Below, piece after piece: positions 6,289-8,023 of a stretch of 8,023 bases of DNA. The stretch is taken from NCBI GenBank assembly GCA_947171615.1, contig CAMVYG010000097.1, positions 1 to 8,023 of the forward strand, read 5' to 3'. The notes under the pieces were generated by a model, which worked only from the letters and a program-made list of their open reading frames with translations, was not told the DNA's origin and ran no database searches. The position numbers were made by a program, and so were the translations under genes. How positions within the stretch are numbered: the first letter of the stretch is position 1; each line of letters begins with the position of its first letter. The DNA comes from an uncultured Clostridia bacterium (GTDB lineage: Bacteria > Bacillota > Clostridia > Oscillospirales > Acutalibacteraceae).

Positions 6289-7377
6289 ATGAAAACATAT
6301 GATATTGCTGTCTTAAAGGGAGATGGGATCGGCCCGGAGATCGTGGACGAGACCCTGAAGGTTTTGAAAAAGGCAGCCGGAAAATTTCAGTTTGAGCTGA
6401 ATTTTACGGAAGCGCTGCTGGGCGGCGCGGCCATTGACGCCACCGGCGTTCCTTTGCCGGAGGAAACCGTAAAGATTTGTAAAGAGTCCGATTCTGTGCT
6501 GCTGGGCGCCGTAGGCGGCCCCAAGTGGGATTCCCAGCCCGGCTCAAACCGGCCGGAAAAAGGGCTTTTGGGCATCCGTAAAGCTTTGGGACTTTACGCC
6601 AATCTCCGCCCCGCTGTGATCTTCCCGCCCTTGCGGGAGGCTTCCCCCCTGAAAGAGGAGATCATCGGCGACAGCCTGGATATCATGGTGGTGCGGGAAC
6701 TGACCGGTGGCATTTATTTCGGGGACCGGGGTACCGCGGAGGAAAACGGCGTTGTTTCCGCCTATGATACGGAGCGTTACAGCCTGCCGGAGATCCAGCG
6801 CATTGCCCGGGTGGCCTTTGACATGGCCCAGAAGCGGAACAAGCGCCTGTGCAGTGTGGATAAGGCAAACGTGCTGGATACCTCTCGCCTGTGGAGAAAA
6901 ACCGTGGACGAAATGGCGAAAGAGTACCCCGAGGTGCAGGTGAGCCACATGTATGTGGATAACTGCGCCATGCAGCTGGTGCGCAATCCCGCCCAGTTTG
7001 ACGTGATCGTGACCTCTAATATGTTCGGCGATATCCTCTCTGATGAGGCATCCATGATCAGCGGCTCTATCGGCATGCTGGCCTCCGCCAGCCTGGGGGG
7101 CAGCGGTTTTGGCCTGTATGAGCCCATTCACGGCTCCGCTCCGGACATTGCCGGGCAGAATATCGCCAATCCTCTGGCTACCATCCTTTCCGGCGCCATG
7201 ATGCTGCGCTACTCCTTGAATGAACCGGAGGCGGCAGACGCCATTGAGGCGGCTGCGGCCAAGGCCCTGGAGCAGGCCCGCACTCCGGATATCTATACGG
7301 AAGCCTGCGGCACAGCAGCAAGCTGCAAAAAGGTTTCCTGTACGGAAATGGGAGATATCGTCGCCGGGCTGCTGTGA
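6289..7377 (+). CDS. leuB: 3-isopropylmalate dehydrogenase
   Basis: This oxidises and decarboxylates (2R,3S)-3-isopropylmalate with NAD+ to 2-ketoisocaproate precursors, the third leucine-specific step. Its 362 residues match the family. Visible motifs are GDGIGPE (11-17), GGPKW (76-80), and the substrate-binding arginines Arg97, Arg107 and Arg136 (the last in RELTGGIYFG, which also carries Tyr143). Lys191 sits in VDKANVL, and the Mg/Mn ligands are Asp223, Asp247 and Asp251 (NMFGDILSDEAS). The NAD-binding loop is HGSAPDIAGQNIANP from 280. The start at 6289 follows AAAGGAG (6271-6277). It is the last recognisable leu gene here; leuC and leuD are absent from between leuA and leuB. No convincing terminator is seen just after the stop. 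Confidence 0.97.
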   Translation: MKTYDIAVLKGDGIGPEIVDETLKVLKKAAGKFQFELNFTEALLGGAAIDATGVPLPEETVKICKESDSVLLGAVGGPKWDSQPGSNRPEKGLLGIRKALGLYANLRPAVIFPPLREASPLKEEIIGDSLDIMVVRELTGGIYFGDRGTAEENGVVSAYDTERYSLPEIQRIARVAFDMAQKRNKRLCSVDKANVLDTSRLWRKTVDEMAKEYPEVQVSHMYVDNCAMQLVRNPAQFDVIVTSNMFGDILSDEASMISGSIGMLASASLGGSGFGLYEPIHGSAPDIAGQNIANPLATILSGAMMLRYSLNEPEAADAIEAAAAKALEQARTPDIYTEACGTAASCKKVSCTEMGDIVAGLL

Positions 7378-7395
7378 GGAAATTGATGGTGATTT

Positions 7396-7420
7396 GTTGT
7401 TTGCGGTTCGTTGTTTGTGG
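7396..7420 (+). repeat. Imperfect tandem repeat, period 14 bp
   Basis: GTTGTTTGCGG (7396-7406) recurs as GTTGTTTGTGG (7410-7420) with one difference, separated by TTC. Only two units are present. It may be a remnant of a longer low-complexity repeat. Confidence 0.6.
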
Positions 7421-7467
7421 CGAAGGGCAAGCGTTTTATAGTTTACGCACTATTTCACTGTACTCAC

Positions 7468-7496
7468 TGTCATTCTGAACGAAGTGAAGAATCTCG
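7468..7496. repeat. Copy of the widespread CATTCTGAGCGAAGCGAAGAATCT-type repeat
   Basis: The segment starting TGTCATTCTGAACGAAG and ending AAGAATCTCG matches a short palindromic intergenic repeat that I recognise from many unrelated bacterial genomes. Its arms ATTCT (7472-7476) and AGAAT (7488-7492) are inverted. This copy has A and T where the common form has G and C (GAACGAAGTGAAG). Recognition is from memory, so copy number in this genome is unknown. Confidence 0.7.
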
Positions 7497-7595
7497 AACA
7501 GAAGGAACCAACGAATAAAAGGGACTTTATACCATTGACAAAACAAAAGCAAGATCTTTTCTCGAAGATAACAGAAATATGTAGGTGGTGTAAAG

Positions 7596-7808
7596 GTGCG
7601 GGAGATTTTGGCGCGGCGTTTAAAGCAATGCAGAAAAGACGCAGGGCTGACACAGCAGCAGGTGGCTATTTACTGTGATATCACGGAAACAGCCTATCAA
7701 AATTATGAGCGCATGACTCGGGAACCCAGGCTGGAAATTTTAATTCGCATTGCGGAACTGTACCATGTTTCTTTAGACTATCTGGCAGGCCGCACCAATG
7801 AGAAATAA
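7596..7808 (+). CDS. Small XRE-family helix-turn-helix DNA-binding protein
   Basis: This 70-residue protein is almost only a Cro/C1-type HTH domain (about residues 4-62), with the core LTQQQVAIYCDITETAYQNYE from residue 18 and the typical tail LEILIRIAELYHVSLDYLAGR. It starts with GTG at 7596, supported by AGGTGG (7583-7588) seven bases upstream; no ATG in frame gives a full domain. Single-domain XRE proteins are often transcriptional repressors of a neighbouring gene, of themselves, or of a mobile element. No adjacent target, toxin or integrase gene is visible, so its role is unknown. It lies downstream of leuB but 218 bp away, past a repeat-bearing spacer, and need not belong to the leucine operon. 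A strong terminator closes it. Confidence 0.85.
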   Translation: MREILARRLKQCRKDAGLTQQQVAIYCDITETAYQNYERMTREPRLEILIRIAELYHVSLDYLAGRTNEK

Positions 7809-7836
7809 ACTGCGGTACTATTTTCTGCACATACAA

Positions 7837-7873
7837 AAAAGCGGCTCCGCTAATTTCGGCGGGAGCCGCTTTT
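7837..7873. terminator. Bidirectional intrinsic terminator
   Basis: AAAAGCGGCTCC (7837-7848) is the exact complement of GGAGCCGCTTTT (7862-7873), a 12-bp stem with a 13-nt loop. It ends the XRE transcript on the plus strand. On the minus strand it is followed by six T's (complement of 7835-7840), so it serves the convergent gene even better. Confidence 0.92.
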
Positions 7874-8023
7874 CCTGATTCGGTACAGGCGGTAGGGGGA
7901 AGTCAGCAGATTCCACAGGGCTTTGAGCACCTTTACGGGCAGCAGAAGAAGCCGGAACTTTTGCCGGTAGTAACAGCGCCGCTCCATGAGTACCACAGGG
8001 CGGTACTTTCCACAGCCTTCGCT
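7850..8023 (-). CDS. C-terminal 57 residues of an unidentified protein, cut by the window edge
   Basis: Reading leftward from 8023, one frame stays open for 57 codons to TAG (7852-7850). It has G/C-rich third positions like the neighbouring genes. The tail is basic and hydrophobic: YRPVVLMERRCYYRQKF, then LLLLPVKVLKALWNLL, then YRLYRIRKSGSRRN, suggesting an amphipathic or membrane-associated C-terminus. The family cannot be named from this fragment. Its stop lies in the loop of the terminator, so the last coding residues and the hairpin share DNA. Another minus-strand frame is also open here (to about 7821) but gives a Pro-rich, low-plausibility peptide. The gene converges on the XRE gene. 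Confidence 0.5.
   Translation of the reverse strand, partial: SEGCGKYRPVVLMERRCYYRQKFRLLLLPVKVLKALWNLLTSPYRLYRIRKSGSRRN

Larger units (their letters stand above)
7378..7595. other. Gene-free interval with small repeats before the XRE gene
   Basis: About 218 bp without a supportable gene. It holds an imperfect 14-bp-period tandem repeat (7396-7420), two TCACTGT copies (7455-7461 and 7464-7470), a recognisable interspersed repeat (7468-7496), and a lone TTGACA at 7535-7540 with no fitting -10 box. A weak GCGT/ACGC hairpin (7431-7448) could aid termination after leuB but lacks a proper U-run. The promoter for the XRE gene is not evident. Base composition shifts to AT-rich after about 7500. Confidence 0.6.

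Noticed and set aside
6623..6638. Hairpin TCCCGC-CCTT-GCGGGA within leuB
   Set aside because: Only 6 bp inside conserved coding sequence with no U-run; expected by chance in a GC-moderate gene.
7535..7540. TTGACA as a -35 box for the XRE gene
   Set aside because: No TATAAT-like hexamer lies 16-19 bp downstream; the sequence there is TTTCTC. It may be chance.
7484..7678. Plus-strand open frame with GTG start overlapping the XRE gene
   Set aside because: It begins inside the interspersed repeat, overlaps the XRE HTH coding sequence in another frame, and encodes no recognisable domain.
1..8023. CRISPR array, tRNA or rRNA genes, transposase or integrase
   Set aside because: No regularly spaced repeats, no tRNA-like cloverleaf or rRNA segment, and no mobile-element protein could be found on either strand.

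Overview
The window looks like chromosome from a Gram-positive anaerobe of the Clostridia, possibly Oscillospiraceae/Ruminococcaceae-like. The reasons are a T-box riboswitch (essentially a Firmicutes device), strong AGGAGG-like ribosome binding sites, a DHHW-family surface protein, moderate GC with G/C-rich third codon positions, and AT-rich promoter gaps. The exact taxon cannot be fixed from the sequence alone.

Layout, left to right. (1) 1-195 is an AT-rich promoter/leader with a perfect TATAAT, a 16-bp palindrome near the predicted start of transcription, and a possible 27-codon upstream ORF ending in ATGA on the next start codon. (2) 196-2079 encodes an exported, C-terminally membrane-anchored lipase/esterase-like protein. 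It is translationally coupled (ATGA overlap) to (3) about 2076-3296, a membrane-anchored DHHW/AlgX-like SGNH protein. This pair looks like a cell-envelope ester-chemistry module. (4) 3303-3650 holds a consensus promoter (TTGACA, 17 bp, TATAAT) and a T-box leader. Its specifier, by alignment to the usual GUGAA-NNN-A pattern, is CUG (Leu). Its T-box sequence, antiterminator and mutually exclusive terminator can all be traced. (5) 3689-4459 is a trans-aconitate 2-methyltransferase-like (Tam) enzyme, (6) 4522-6213 is leuA of the yeast/actinobacterial type, and (7) 6289-7377 is leuB. All three are co-oriented behind the T-box. (8) 7378-7595 is a gene-free mosaic of small repeats, including a member of the widespread CATTCTGA(G/A)CGAAG(C/T)GAAGAATCT family. 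(9) 7596-7808 is a small XRE-type DNA-binding protein with a GTG start. (10) 7837-7873 is a bidirectional terminator, overlapped by the C-terminal end of a minus-strand gene that runs off the right edge.

How they work together: when uncharged tRNA-Leu accumulates, the T-box should antiterminate and switch on tam-leuA-leuB. LeuA condenses 2-ketoisovalerate with acetyl-CoA to 2-isopropylmalate and LeuB oxidises 3-isopropylmalate. The isomerase genes leuC and leuD, which act between them, are not in the window. The most interesting point is the Tam-like methyltransferase as first gene of a leucine-starvation operon. The yeast trans-aconitate methyltransferase Tmt1 is known to use 3-isopropylmalate, so this operon suggests a bacterial counterpart that methylates a leucine-pathway intermediate, or one that removes the aconitase-type inhibitor trans-aconitate. 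A second unexpected item is a perfect 15-bp inverted repeat with a 4-nt loop inside the coding sequence of the lipase-like gene, directly after its signal peptide.
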